Below are positions 9,701 to 18,315 of a DNA stretch of 64,000 bases, in pieces. The notes beneath the pieces were generated by a model. The model searched no databases, had not been told where the DNA came from, and worked only from the letters and a program-made list of their open reading frames with translations. Both the position numbers and the translations under genes were made by a program. How positions within the stretch are numbered: the first letter of the stretch is position 1; every line of letters begins with the position of its first letter. Origin of the DNA: Pareuzebyella sediminis (lineage in GTDB: Bacteria > Bacteroidota > Bacteroidia > Flavobacteriales > Flavobacteriaceae); assembly GCF_008367235.1 (NCBI RefSeq), contig NZ_VTZS01000002.1:620001-684000 (forward strand). The letters run 5' to 3'.

Positions 9701-12700
9701 GAGAAACCACCGAGGTCGTTTTCTGTAACTGGAATTTTCAGGGTTTTGACGTTCTCGCTTAGATAAACGATCCGGGCTTCAGTAATCTGTTTATTTTTCT
9801 CTGTGATCACGGTGACATACAGGTTTTTGGCGGCAGAAGACAGGGTTACTTCAACCTTATCACCGATATCATAGCGTTCTTTGTCCGTTGTAATTTGAAA
9901 TAATTGGTTGTCGGCAATTCGGGTGTCGTTATCCCCATATAAGGTGACTAGCGCCTTTTCGATAATCTTTTGGCCGAATTTATCCGCGGTTTCCACTACT
10001 ATCAAATATTTTCCGGAGTCCCATTTCTTAAGGTTCTGCAATTCGATTTTTGTTGAATTCTGGGTATCGAAATCACGTTGCCATATCAATTTTTCTTTTC
10101 CCCAGCTAGCCACGTTATCCTCTTGGTCAAAAGCATCATGAGGGAACAGGGCCTTGAATTCTTTTTCAGGCCACCCTTTATAATCGGGCGAGGGCCATGG
10201 TCTTTGACGCAATACATAATCCGGCGCCTTTAGTTTGAACATTTTTAGTGTACCGCGAGCGGGAACAAATTGTCCGTTAAGATTTCTAGTATTGACTTCA
10301 ACGATATGGCTCGTTTTGGTTTTATCGATCCTGTCCGGTACGTTAATAGACGCCTTTAGTGTATGATAACCCACGTTAATAATAGTGGAGGTACTATGGG
10401 TCTCACCATTAATGTCCGTCACATCGGCTATAATTTCATACTGGAATGTCGGTAGATTCTCTTTGGATACACTTTTGTCGGGAATGGCCTTAAAGGTAAT
10501 TTCATAGCCCCCCGAGTCGTCGGTTTTCGTTTTGCCATAGGCAATTTCTTGGGGACTTCCCTGAAAAGCGGAAGGGCGCCAGTCATACCACCATGGGAAG
10601 ATAACAACTCTTCTCACGCGGTAGCTGACACTTGCATTGCTTATTGCACTGCCGGCATATCCCATGGCATTTCCATGTTCTGTAATACTATCCCCAATTT
10701 TATAGCCTTCCTTAACAGGTTCGAAAGTAGTAGCAAACTTTGGTCTTTTATATTCCTCTACCGAAAAACTGGAATAGCCGTGCAAGGCTAGTTCTTTGGC
10801 ACTTGCCTGTATTGAAAAGTTCCCGGAAAGACCAGCTCGGGGTACAATAAATTCGCCAGAAAACGACCCATAGGCATTGGTTGTAAATTTTTGGGATGAA
10901 ATGACCTGTCCGTTAACATCGTGAAGCGCAACAAGTACTTCGGTGTCGTCTAAAATGCTAGAGGTCCTATTTGTTTTCTGAATCGCTATGCCCTTGAAAT
11001 AAACCGTTTGTCCTGGTCTATATATGCTACGGTCAGTAAACAAAAAACAGGAATATTCGATTTTTGTAGGTGCTTTGTCGTAACGTTGGTTCACATAATA
11101 GTTTTCAAAATAAGCGCTTTCATCCCCATTTGATACCTCGACGGAAACATCGCTCCAATTGGCCTCTGGAAGCGGTATGGAAACCTGTCCCATATCATCG
11201 GAAATCATTTTTTTGCTTACGTAGGGCTTATTGTAATTTTTGAGATAACTAAAGTTGAGAATCGCACCGGGCACCGGCGCTCCATCTCGACGGTCTACCA
11301 CTTGAAAATTATAACGTGATTCGGTTTGAGTGGCGATTAGGGCCATATTAGTAACCTGCAATTGGCCGAAAGCAAAGGTATTTGCCGATGCTTTTCCTTT
11401 TGTGCTATCTAGTGGTGTGGCCAATATCAGATATTGGCCGTTGGGTAATTTGGGTACCTGAATTTCGGTACGGTGATTTTGATAGTCATTTTCATCTTTT
11501 AATTCGGCAGCCCAGTTGGTCACGGTGGGCAGGGTCTCAATAAAGGCCAATTGTTTGGAAGGAGGATAGGTTTTCATCAGTTGTTTCCACTGGTCGGGAG
11601 TGATCTCATAGGCTATCAGCTGAAGTTTCGAATGATTCTTGTAACTGACCAGCATACGGGAAACCGTGTTGGTCGGAACAAAATTTTCAACCTTGACTTC
11701 TATACTTGGAGCAAGAATTTCCGATTTTAGGGCCATGCATTTATTTGCGGCTCGGCTATTGGGAAATCGTGCTATGACCGATTCGCAAAGCTGCAAGGCT
11801 TCTCTTTGTTTCCATTGATTTTGCTCGTTGGTTTGAGGGTCATACGTATTCCCTTGTTGATGAAAAAGTCGTGCAATTTCGTATTCATAGAGTCCCGATA
11901 CCTCATTGTGCCTCAAATTTTTGGCAGAGTTATGAAGTGTTTCGAGCAATCGATCGTCTTTGTCCTCAAAAACCGCATTTTGATGGGTGTAGTTGAGCCT
12001 ATCGATATCCACGTCGACAAATGCCTCTAATTGAGGGTCGGAAAAATGAAACTGCAAAAGCTTTTGGTAGGTAAGCAGCGCTTTTGATTGTAGTAGGTTC
12101 TCATCTTGGGCAGGAAGATTGAGTTGGATGAAATCGTAGGCTTCACACAAATATTTGGGATCATCGATTTCAAACCTATCGGAAGGCTGGTTGACTGATG
12201 TTTCCTCGGTTTTGTAAAAGGTAAGGGCATTATGGGCCAAAATGTCGAACAGGGTAGGGCGGAAGTCTTCCGAATTAGGCTGTTGTGTTAGAATGTTACG
12301 GAAACTGTCCAAGTTCTGTTCCTGCAATCTTTTTGGATGGTCCAAAGAAGCCTCGAAATGTTCATTGATTTTATGAAAAAGCGAAGTGAGGTCCCAGGTT
12401 CGAAAATCGGCTGAATCGATAAGTGTGGTCGTGGCCGTACGCTGGTAGAATTGATGACGATGCTGTTGGAAGTATTGCCAATACAGATTGGCCAAATAAC
12501 TTTCCAAAACATTTTTGACAGGAAATTCCGCTTTTTCGATTTCCATCCTAAAATCATGGATAATTTTGAGCTGGGCATCCTCCTCTAAAGTCATGCTATA
12601 TTTTGATGTATATAGTAAGGCTTTGATCTTTTGTTCAGGGTTCTTTTCGCGATGTGCTTTCTCGGAAATAGTTTGAACAATTTTAAGCGCTGATTTGGTG

Positions 12701-12822
12701 AGGGCTTCTCGCTCTAACTTTTGAACTTTCTGCCATAAGACCTCATAGGCATCATCATTTTGCTGTGTCAGCGCTACGAGAGGAAAGAGCAGTACCATTA
12801 ATAGTGTGTGAATTTTTGGCAT
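6760..12822 (-). CDS. Alpha-2-macroglobulin family protein
   Basis: A 2020-residue secreted protein of the bacterial alpha-2-macroglobulin family (large protease-trap proteins). The start at 12822 is chosen because it begins a good signal peptide (MPKIHTLLMVLLFPLVALTQ); a longer reading to 12915 adds 31 residues before it. An N-terminal helical region of about 370 residues is followed by stacked MG-type beta domains (SIYRPGQTVYFKGIA is the MG2 hallmark), the A2M domain with LTEWKLQLLAYT, and the alpha-alpha toroid with thioester-type motif CNEQ at Cys1477. Unlike E. coli YfhM it has no lipobox, and no pbpC neighbour is visible. A free-standing gene with gaps of 150-220 bases on both sides. 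Expected role: trapping attacking proteases in the periplasm or at the surface. Confidence 0.92.
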   Translation of the reverse strand: MPKIHTLLMVLLFPLVALTQQNDDAYEVLWQKVQKLEREALTKSALKIVQTISEKAHREKNPEQKIKALLYTSKYSMTLEEDAQLKIIHDFRMEIEKAEFPVKNVLESYLANLYWQYFQQHRHQFYQRTATTTLIDSADFRTWDLTSLFHKINEHFEASLDHPKRLQEQNLDSFRNILTQQPNSEDFRPTLFDILAHNALTFYKTEETSVNQPSDRFEIDDPKYLCEAYDFIQLNLPAQDENLLQSKALLTYQKLLQFHFSDPQLEAFVDVDIDRLNYTHQNAVFEDKDDRLLETLHNSAKNLRHNEVSGLYEYEIARLFHQQGNTYDPQTNEQNQWKQREALQLCESVIARFPNSRAANKCMALKSEILAPSIEVKVENFVPTNTVSRMLVSYKNHSKLQLIAYEITPDQWKQLMKTYPPSKQLAFIETLPTVTNWAAELKDENDYQNHRTEIQVPKLPNGQYLILATPLDSTKGKASANTFAFGQLQVTNMALIATQTESRYNFQVVDRRDGAPVPGAILNFSYLKNYNKPYVSKKMISDDMGQVSIPLPEANWSDVSVEVSNGDESAYFENYYVNQRYDKAPTKIEYSCFLFTDRSIYRPGQTVYFKGIAIQKTNRTSSILDDTEVLVALHDVNGQVISSQKFTTNAYGSFSGEFIVPRAGLSGNFSIQASAKELALHGYSSFSVEEYKRPKFATTFEPVKEGYKIGDSITEHGNAMGYAGSAISNASVSYRVRRVVIFPWWYDWRPSAFQGSPQEIAYGKTKTDDSGGYEITFKAIPDKSVSKENLPTFQYEIIADVTDINGETHSTSTIINVGYHTLKASINVPDRIDKTKTSHIVEVNTRNLNGQFVPARGTLKMFKLKAPDYVLRQRPWPSPDYKGWPEKEFKALFPHDAFDQEDNVASWGKEKLIWQRDFDTQNSTKIELQNLKKWDSGKYLIVVETADKFGQKIIEKALVTLYGDNDTRIADNQLFQITTDKERYDIGDKVEVTLSSAAKNLYVTVITEKNKQITEARIVYLSENVKTLKIPVTENDLGGFSVHYSFSAFNSFQSGSLSISVPYPTSKLHIETMTFRDKLRPGEEETWAFKVKGPKGEKVTAELLASMYDTSLDAFRPHVYSFEPLFRANYYSSFFSHAQNSFGIESFRTYQDPESYSIKPQLYDSFNWFGFYFGRQPIRFQSTGLVRKQAAPMANAASMDMEVNKDEVAEESLQGNLAGVEVLEVEDKSTEALKNKNGFEDIQVRKNLQETAFFFPKLMTDNEGNVSFTFTSPEALTEWKLQLLAYTKSLESAVSTFTSVTQKELMIVPNVPRFLREGDEITISSKISNLTTKSLSGTAQLMLENGLTGEDVGALLITGQGLQKEFSIDAMGNTQVSWRLHIPKDLRALQYKIVAKAGEFSDGEQNLLPVLTNRMLVTETLPIWVRSDQTKTFTLDKLKDMSSHTLNHHQLTLEITTNPAWYAVQALPYLMEYPYDCNEQIFARYYSNTLATHIANSNPRIQQVFEQWANSDALISNLEKNEELKSLLIQETPWLRDAESEAEQKKRIALLFDLNKMKNERLSALLSLKNNQKPSGAWAWFKGGPDNRFITQHVVAGLGHLKKLNINSAVLSDQTEIIQNAIAYLDSEFTNEYDRMKKYSSNLEEDHLSQTQIHYLYMRSFFKDIKTSEKVQEITKYYQNQAQTYWMKKGLYAKGMLALILYRMNDRETATKILRSLKENSIISDEIGMYWKENTASWQWHQAPIETQALMIEAFGEIQNDIETIDNLKIWLLKNKQTSHWKTTKATTEAIYALLLQGSDWLSFTEAVDVLVGGKKIEPSELENVKVEAGTGYFKTSWGPKDIKPTMATVQLTQKGKGMAWGALYWQYFEDMDKITSSETPLQLKKNLFLKKNTDTGEKITEITSRTTLKVGDLVRVRIEIRSDRDMEYIHMKDMRAAGFEPVNVLSQYKWQDGLGYYESTKDASTHFFFDYLPKGVYVFEYDLRVNNAGAFSNGITTIENMYAPEFNSHSEGEKVLVGN

Positions 12823-13041
12823 ATTCGTTACTTTACGGAACAAAGATTTACAAAACCTGTGCCATCTCATATTAAAATAGAGGGAACTGTGCTTTTGGAT
12901 GAGTAAACATAACACATAATCAAGGGTAAATAAACCAGTATCCTTGCTTATTCTTTTGAATCAAAATTTGAATCAATAGAAGCTATCGGGAATTAAAGTA
13001 GATTTTATTTTGGCTCCTAATTTCATTCAAAAACCGATAGT

Positions 13042-13131
13042 ATGGAAAGTGGGCCAACCTCGCTTAAATTGACTTTAGTTTTGCTTTTTTTTCTGGTCGC
13101 TTTATTGATGATAGCGTCCTATACCGCTTAG
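13042..13131 (+). CDS. Putative 29-residue single-pass membrane peptide
   Basis: ATG at 13042 to TAG at 13131 encodes a 29-residue peptide: nine polar residues (MESGPTSLK), one strong transmembrane helix (LTLVLLFFLVALLMIA), then SYTA. It lies in the gap between the divergent-side ends of the alpha-2-macroglobulin and SDR genes, on the opposite strand to both. About 30 bases upstream is TATTTTGG, close to but not matching the -7 consensus. The protein-like hydrophobic pattern, with a lysine at the edge of the helix, argues for a real gene; the short length allows chance. No function can be given. Confidence 0.42.
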   Translation: MESGPTSLKLTLVLLFFLVALLMIASYTA

Positions 13132-13151
13132 ATATTTTATAGTCCTGCCCT

Positions 13152-13937
13152 TTACAGGCTTTTCAAAAGGCCCCCGTCAATGGGAATTTGTGTACCTGTG
13201 ATATAGGCCGCTTTTTCAGAGGCTAAAAATGCGGTCAAATACCCGTATTCCTCCGGTTTACCGATTCTTTTCACCGGCACTTTAGACTCCATATCGGAAC
13301 GTACATCTTCTTGGGGAATGCCCAGTTGTTCCGCTTTTTTAGCATTTAATTGAGCTATACGATCGGTATCGAAATAACCGGTCAAAATGCTGTTGACCGT
13401 TATTCCTGAGGGGCCTACATCGGTAGCCAGCGATTTGGCCCAAGTAACAACGGCTGCCCTCAAGGTATTCGATAGCGCCAAGTAAGACAATGGCTCTTTT
13501 ACGGAGACGGATGCCACATTAATAATACGTCCCCATTTATTTTTTATCATTTGATCTAAAGCCAGTTCGGTAGTGCGTACGGTTGTCTTAAAAAGTAGAT
13601 CAAAAGCTTCTTGGTAATCGACCAACCCTTTTTCAAGTGTATTGCCTGCCGAGGGCCCTTGGGTATTATTCACTAGAATATCGACGGAATTATGCGTGAA
13701 ATATTCTGTGATACTATCCTGATATGCCCTGAAATCTGAAAAATCGACCACCAAGTATTGGTGTTTTTGGCCCTGATCGGTAGGTAAATAGGAGACAATT
13801 TTTTGTAACTTACTGGCACTGTGTGATGTTAGTGTTACGCTGGCACCACTTTCAGCCAACTGTATCGCTACCGCTTTGCCGATACCACCACTACTGCCGC
13901 CGACCAATGCTTTTTTCCCTTTTAGGCTTATATTCAT
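13152..13937 (-). CDS. SDR family oxidoreductase
   Basis: A 261-residue classical-length short-chain dehydrogenase. The cofactor motif is GGSSGGIGKA at residues 13-22, then DILVNNTQG near residue 90 and a C-terminal ITGTQIPIDGG. The usual catalytic Ser-Tyr-x-x-x-Lys is altered: the expected YxxxK place reads LALSN, preceded by a displaced Tyr. This change is known in a subgroup of SDRs often labelled 3-oxoacyl-ACP reductase-like, and it makes ordinary proton-relay chemistry doubtful. It lies 55 bases downstream of the cupin gene and is probably co-transcribed with it. Substrate unknown. Confidence 0.85.
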   Translation of the reverse strand: MNISLKGKKALVGGSSGGIGKAVAIQLAESGASVTLTSHSASKLQKIVSYLPTDQGQKHQYLVVDFSDFRAYQDSITEYFTHNSVDILVNNTQGPSAGNTLEKGLVDYQEAFDLLFKTTVRTTELALDQMIKNKWGRIINVASVSVKEPLSYLALSNTLRAAVVTWAKSLATDVGPSGITVNSILTGYFDTDRIAQLNAKKAEQLGIPQEDVRSDMESKVPVKRIGKPEEYGYLTAFLASEKAAYITGTQIPIDGGLLKSL

Positions 13938-13992
13938 TTTTAAGTAAAAAAGATTTAAGTCCTTACAGAAAGGACACTGATTTAATATTCTA

Positions 13993-14310
13993 TTATTTGT
14001 AGGCTTCCCTGACTGGACTAAATACGTCCATTAGTTTACAGGCGGTCAAAGCCTTGCCGCTATGTACGGCATGCGGGGGAATAACTACAAGGTCGTTCGC
14101 GACATGAATATTTGTATTTCCATTCACGGTAAATTCGAACCTGCCTTTTAATACATGCATTATCTGTTCGTTCATATGGGAATGTTCAGGAACTACGGCT
14201 CCTTCTTCGACTTCCCAAAAAGCTATCGACATATGTTCCGCATGAACGAGCTTAGCGTGGTAGCCCGGCATTATTTCTTTTGATGGAATGGAATCAAGGT
14301 TAAAATTCAT
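13993..14310 (-). CDS. Single-domain cupin protein
   Basis: A 105-residue small beta-barrel protein. Cupin motif 1 is visible as PEHSHMNEQIMHVLKGRFEF (metal ligands His-x-His, Glu and a later His), and motif 2 as VVIPPHAVHSG. Such proteins bind a metal and act as isomerases, dioxygenases or sensors of small acids or sugars. It is first in a likely two-gene operon with the SDR at 13152-13937, which suggests shared metabolism of a small carbonyl compound. A 17-bp palindrome sits about 25 bases upstream. Confidence 0.83.
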   Translation of the reverse strand: MNFNLDSIPSKEIMPGYHAKLVHAEHMSIAFWEVEEGAVVPEHSHMNEQIMHVLKGRFEFTVNGNTNIHVANDLVVIPPHAVHSGKALTACKLMDVFSPVREAYK

Positions 14311-14332
14311 GAAAGCATTTAAAACACTAAGA

Positions 14333-14349
14333 TAGAGATATGATCTCTA
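14333..14349. promoter_or_regulatory. Palindromic operator candidate upstream of cupin-SDR operon
   Basis: TAGAGAT-ATG-ATCTCTA is a perfect 7+3+7 inverted repeat, 23 bases before the cupin start codon. Its size and position fit a dimeric repressor site. No regulator gene lies next to it, so this is inference from symmetry and position only. Confidence 0.4.
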
Positions 14350-14508
14350 AATAAAAAGGTAGAAATAAGCAATGCTTCGAAAACTATCGTCCTTAGTTGG
14401 TGAGGGAAGTCTGAATGGATCTATCGATTTTATCAAATCTATAATTCGGATTCCGAGACCGTACACTGATCATGAAAAATGGCATCGTCAGGCTACTTGA
14501 CTTCATGA

Positions 14509-14541
14509 TTTGAAAAGCTTTCGTAGCAATGTATATCTTTG
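14509..14541 (+). promoter_or_regulatory. Promoter of mpl
   Basis: TTTG at 14509-14512, a 21-base spacer, then TATCTTTG at 14534-14541 match the Bacteroidota -33/-7 pattern. Transcription would start near 14548. The ATG at 14529 is therefore upstream of the transcript, which supports the ATG at 14559 as the real start of mpl. Confidence 0.65.
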
Positions 14542-14558
14542 CTGAAAATACGAACCTG

Positions 14559-15917
14559 ATGCAAATTCATTTTATAGCCATTGGCGGTAGTGCGATGCAC
14601 AATTTAGCCTTGGCCTTGCAATACAAGGGATATACTATCACTGGAAGTGATGATGTGATCTTTGAGCCTTCACGATCTAGATTGAAGGCTAAAAATCTGT
14701 TACCACAGGCTTTCGGATGGTTTCCCGATAAAATTCACACCGGTCTCGATGCCGTGATATTGGGTATGCATGCCAAGCCCGATAACCCCGAGTTATTAAG
14801 GGCTCAACACTTAGGGGTGCCCATTTTTTCCTATCCGGAATTCCTTTACGAGCAATCGAAGAATAAAACACGTGTAGTTATTGGCGGTAGCCATGGAAAA
14901 ACTACGATTACCTCTATGATCTTACATGTATTGAAGTATCATGAGCGTGAGGTCGATTATATGGTAGGGGCACAGCTTGAAGGTTTTGAGAGAATGGTGC
15001 ATTTGACCGACGACAACGACTTTATTGTACTGGAGGGCGATGAATACTTGTCCTCCGCCATCGATAGAAGGCCCAAGTTTCATCTCTACAGGCCTAATAT
15101 TGCATTGCTTAGTGGGATTGCATGGGACCATATCAATGTATTCCCAACGTTCGATAATTATTTGGAACAGTTCCGAATTTTTGTAGATGGCATCGTAAAA
15201 GGAGGTAGTATCACCTACAATGCCGAAGACCCTAATGTCAAGAAAGTAGTCGAGGCATCTGAGAATCCCATTAGAAAATTGCCCTATGTCACTCCCGAAT
15301 ATGAGATAGTCGATGGCCAAACACTTTTGAAAACCCCGGAAGGCCCAATGCCGATAGAGGTATTCGGGCAACATAATCTAAGCAATCTCGCCGGTGCCAA
15401 ATGGATTTGTCAGAATATGGGGATCGATGAAGATGATTTTTATGAAGCTATAGCCACATTCAAAGGAGCCTCTAAACGGTTGGAAAAAGTAATCGAAACC
15501 AGAGCATCAGTGGCCTATAAAGACTTCGCCCATGCCCCAAGCAAGGTGGCCGCTACCACAAAAGCAGTGAAAGAACAGTATCCGGACAGAAAATTGATTG
15601 CATGCCTCGAATTGCATACCTATAGTAGTTTCAACCCTGAATTCCTTAGAGAATACAAGGGAGCGCTTGAGGCTGCGGACGAAGCTGTGGTTTTTTATCT
15701 CCCCGAATCGGTGGCTATCAAAAAATTGTCACCGGTCACTGCCGACCAAATCTCAAAAGCTTTTGGCCGTAACGACCTTCAGATTTTTACCGAGGCAAAA
15801 ACCTTCCATGATTTTATTTTTAACAAAGATTACGATAAATCGGTTTTATTGCTCATGAGTTCGGGTGACTATGGAGGATTGGATTTTGAAAAAATGAAGT
15901 TGGAATTGTTCGCTTAG
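14559..15917 (+). CDS. mpl: UDP-N-acetylmuramate:L-alanyl-gamma-D-glutamyl-meso-diaminopimelate ligase
   Basis: A 452-residue Mur-ligase family protein. It joins recycled murein tripeptide to UDP-MurNAc using ATP (peptidoglycan recycling, cytoplasm). Evidence is the N-terminal dinucleotide-like motif HFIAIGGSAMHNLALAL, where MurC would have GIGG-x-GM, the ATP loop GGSHGKTT near residue 110, the central LEGDEY and SGIAWDHINVF motifs, and the C-terminal domain with YKDFAHAPSKVAAT, characteristic of Mpl rather than MurC. The start was moved to 14559 because the longer ORF begins inside the promoter. Monocistronic, followed by a 285-base gap. Confidence 0.92.
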   Translation: MQIHFIAIGGSAMHNLALALQYKGYTITGSDDVIFEPSRSRLKAKNLLPQAFGWFPDKIHTGLDAVILGMHAKPDNPELLRAQHLGVPIFSYPEFLYEQSKNKTRVVIGGSHGKTTITSMILHVLKYHEREVDYMVGAQLEGFERMVHLTDDNDFIVLEGDEYLSSAIDRRPKFHLYRPNIALLSGIAWDHINVFPTFDNYLEQFRIFVDGIVKGGSITYNAEDPNVKKVVEASENPIRKLPYVTPEYEIVDGQTLLKTPEGPMPIEVFGQHNLSNLAGAKWICQNMGIDEDDFYEAIATFKGASKRLEKVIETRASVAYKDFAHAPSKVAATTKAVKEQYPDRKLIACLELHTYSSFNPEFLREYKGALEAADEAVVFYLPESVAIKKLSPVTADQISKAFGRNDLQIFTEAKTFHDFIFNKDYDKSVLLLMSSGDYGGLDFEKMKLELFA

Positions 15918-16202
15918 AATCAAAGCACGATCCAAAGGTCCGAGCTTTCAGATTTTAGTGCAATATTTCGATGGAGTGAGTCAATATCTGATTTTTAAAG
16001 AAAAATCCGGGTAAGAGCCAATCGCTATACCAATGGCCGGGACCTTCATGGTCATCTGAATGGCAACCCATAGTCGGACGACGTGCGAAAGTAGATGACG
16101 AAGTCTAGCTTCCCCTGAAAGGGTATTCCTCTAAAATATCGCTGCCTACAAAATACAGCTCGCCTCCCTTTACCCCCTAAATTTCTTTAGTATCTTTAAC
16201 AT

Positions 16203-16901
16203 ATGTACGAAAAATCAACTTCCTTTTCTATTAAGAATTGGGCCGATGATGATAAGCCCAGGGAAAAATTGGCCCAAAAAGGAAGGTCTGCCCTTAGCGA
16301 TGCCGAACTCATTGCTATTCTTATAGGGTCTGGAAGCAAGGAAGAAAGCGCAGTAGAATTAGCTAAGCGTATATTGGCATCTGTAGATAATAACCTTAAC
16401 AGTTTGGGCAGGTTAACGATAAAACAATTAATGCAGTTTAAAGGTATCGGCGAGGCCAAGGCCATTACGATTGCGGCTGCCTTGGAAATGGGACGGAGGC
16501 GAAGAGGTGAAGATGTACAGAAAACAACCAAAATAAGCTGTAGCAAAGATGTTTTTGACCTATTGCACCCCAGTATTGGTGAATTAACTCATGAAGAATT
16601 CTGGATTATTTATCTAAATAATGCTAACAAGGTCTTGAACAGTGTGCAATTGAGCAAAGGCGGTTTGAGGGGCACCCTTGTCGATGTTCGAATCGTGATG
16701 CGTAAGGCACTCGAATTGGGTGCTGTGGGTTTGGTGCTGGCGCACAACCACCCTTCCGGCACATTAAAGCCAAGCCAAGCAGATAAAGAGGTGACCCGAA
16801 AGTTGAAAGAGGCAGGCCTGTCTTTAGATATAAAAGTTTTAGACCATTTGATCATAACCCAAAAGGAATATTTTAGTTTTGCCGATAAGGGAATTCTTTG
16901 A
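16203..16901 (+). CDS. radC: RadC family protein (JAB/MPN metalloprotein)
   Basis: A 232-residue RadC/YsxA family protein of usual length. The N-terminal part has a helix-hairpin-helix-like region (LMQFKGIGEAKAITIAAALE). The C-terminal JAB1/MPN domain carries the metal motif HNHPSG near residues 181-186, with the following Asp in ADKEVTRKL. The historical link to DNA repair is not well supported; the domain looks like a metal-dependent isopeptidase or nuclease fold. The ATG at 16203 is the only start that keeps the conserved IKNWADDDKPREKL opening. Stands alone. Confidence 0.92.
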   Translation: MYEKSTSFSIKNWADDDKPREKLAQKGRSALSDAELIAILIGSGSKEESAVELAKRILASVDNNLNSLGRLTIKQLMQFKGIGEAKAITIAAALEMGRRRRGEDVQKTTKISCSKDVFDLLHPSIGELTHEEFWIIYLNNANKVLNSVQLSKGGLRGTLVDVRIVMRKALELGAVGLVLAHNHPSGTLKPSQADKEVTRKLKEAGLSLDIKVLDHLIITQKEYFSFADKGIL

Positions 16902-17019
16902 ACCGATTTGAATTTTACAAATGTGTTTAAGATTCGCAAGTCAACGTATGCCTGCCCGATAGGCTTCAACAAAAGCTCGGGTATTGATAACTGTATGTTT
17001 TTATTCAACTTTGTTTTCT

Positions 17020-18315
17020 ATGCTACTTATATATACCCATAAAATAACACCGCGTTTTACGTTTACAATGAAGCAAATGTTCACGCGGATTTTGGGTATC
17101 GATGTCAGGTTCTGCACCGAAGTGGAAGACTTTATTAAACATTCAGGACCAAAAATAACCTATACCAAACAACCCTTGCAAAATGAGTTTTTTGTAAGAA
17201 GCAACGATTTGCTGTTTGAACAGGGAGTTAATGATCTTGAAATTACACCTGCGGACTGGGAAGGTGTTCCCTGTTTTTTTAAGGCCGGGGAGCGTAGTAA
17301 TTTGCCTTTCGATATTTTTTCGGCCAGCTTTTTTCTTTTGAGTCGTTATGAAGAGTATTTGCCACATGTAAAGGATGAGCATGGAAGGTTTCCTCCCAAA
17401 GACAGTTTGGCGTATCGCCATAAATTTCTCAAGCTGCCCGTAGTTGATATTTGGGCCTATAAGCTACTGGACAAACTGAAAGACCGTTTTCCAGATCTCG
17501 AAGCCAAATCGAAGAACTATCGCTATACTTCCGTGATAGATGTTACGACCTCGCATAGTTTTGCCCACCGGGGACTGTTCAGGAGCGTGGCAGGGCTTTT
17601 CTATGATTTGGCAACCTTAAAATTCAGAAGAGTGGTGCAACGGGTACAGGTTTGGTTCGATTCTAGAAAAGATCCCTACGATAATTTTTCGCACCTTATC
17701 GACCTTCATAAAAGATATAAGGTGAATAGCATGTTTTTCTTCCAATTCGCCTCTTATTCTACGTACGATAAGAATGTCTCGACCAATAATAACAAATTCA
17801 GATTTCTTATCAAGTCCATTGCCGATTATAGTAAGGTAGCCCTAGCGGCTTCCTACAGTTCTTTTAATGATTTGGAGCTTCTCAAAAAGGAAAAGAAAAA
17901 GTTGACGGGTGTAATCAATAGGTCGATCGATTCGGCCCGCATGAGGTACAATCGGGTCGATATTCCGCATACGTATAGAAATCTTATGGATGCCGAGTTT
18001 TCATATGATTATAGTATGGGATACACCCATGAAATCGGATTTAGGGCGGGTACATGCACTCCTTTTTATTTCTATGATATTCCCCTTGAAATACAGCAAC
18101 CAATCCAAATTTCCCCATTTGCCATTCATGATTACGCTTTTCTAAACCATAAAAGTAAAGCTGAAATTGTTCAGATTATCGATGTGTTGTACCAACGAAT
18201 TAAAGACGTGGAAGGGCAATTTATCACCGTATTTTCGAACGAACTTTTGGGCGGTTCACATAAGGTAGACTGGCAAGATTTGTACACCACGGTTTTAAAG
18301 AATTATAATGTTTAA
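17020..18315 (+). CDS. Polysaccharide deacetylase-like protein (DUF7033 type)
   Basis: A 431-residue protein of a family widespread in Flavobacteria and usually annotated as polysaccharide deacetylase-like with an N-terminal DUF7033 region. The start at 17020 (MLLIYTHKITPRFTF) is the conserved beginning; the longer ORF adds 12 poorly conserved residues. Visible features are ILGIDVRFC, an aromatic LLSRYEEYL, then TSVIDVTTSH where catalytic members would have an Asp-Asp/Asn metal site, and the late RAGTCTPFYFYDI. The NodB-type metal residues look incomplete, so deacetylase activity is doubtful. The last 8 bases overlap the HAD phosphatase gene, so the two are coupled. Confidence 0.75.
   Translation: MLLIYTHKITPRFTFTMKQMFTRILGIDVRFCTEVEDFIKHSGPKITYTKQPLQNEFFVRSNDLLFEQGVNDLEITPADWEGVPCFFKAGERSNLPFDIFSASFFLLSRYEEYLPHVKDEHGRFPPKDSLAYRHKFLKLPVVDIWAYKLLDKLKDRFPDLEAKSKNYRYTSVIDVTTSHSFAHRGLFRSVAGLFYDLATLKFRRVVQRVQVWFDSRKDPYDNFSHLIDLHKRYKVNSMFFFQFASYSTYDKNVSTNNNKFRFLIKSIADYSKVALAASYSSFNDLELLKKEKKKLTGVINRSIDSARMRYNRVDIPHTYRNLMDAEFSYDYSMGYTHEIGFRAGTCTPFYFYDIPLEIQQPIQISPFAIHDYAFLNHKSKAEIVQIIDVLYQRIKDVEGQFITVFSNELLGGSHKVDWQDLYTTVLKNYNV

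Noticed and set aside
15955-16071. Minus-strand ORF of 38 codons (MGCHSDDHEGPGHWYSDW...) between mpl and radC
   Set aside because: Unusual His/Trp-rich composition caught the eye, but it is short, has no promoter and no known relatives.
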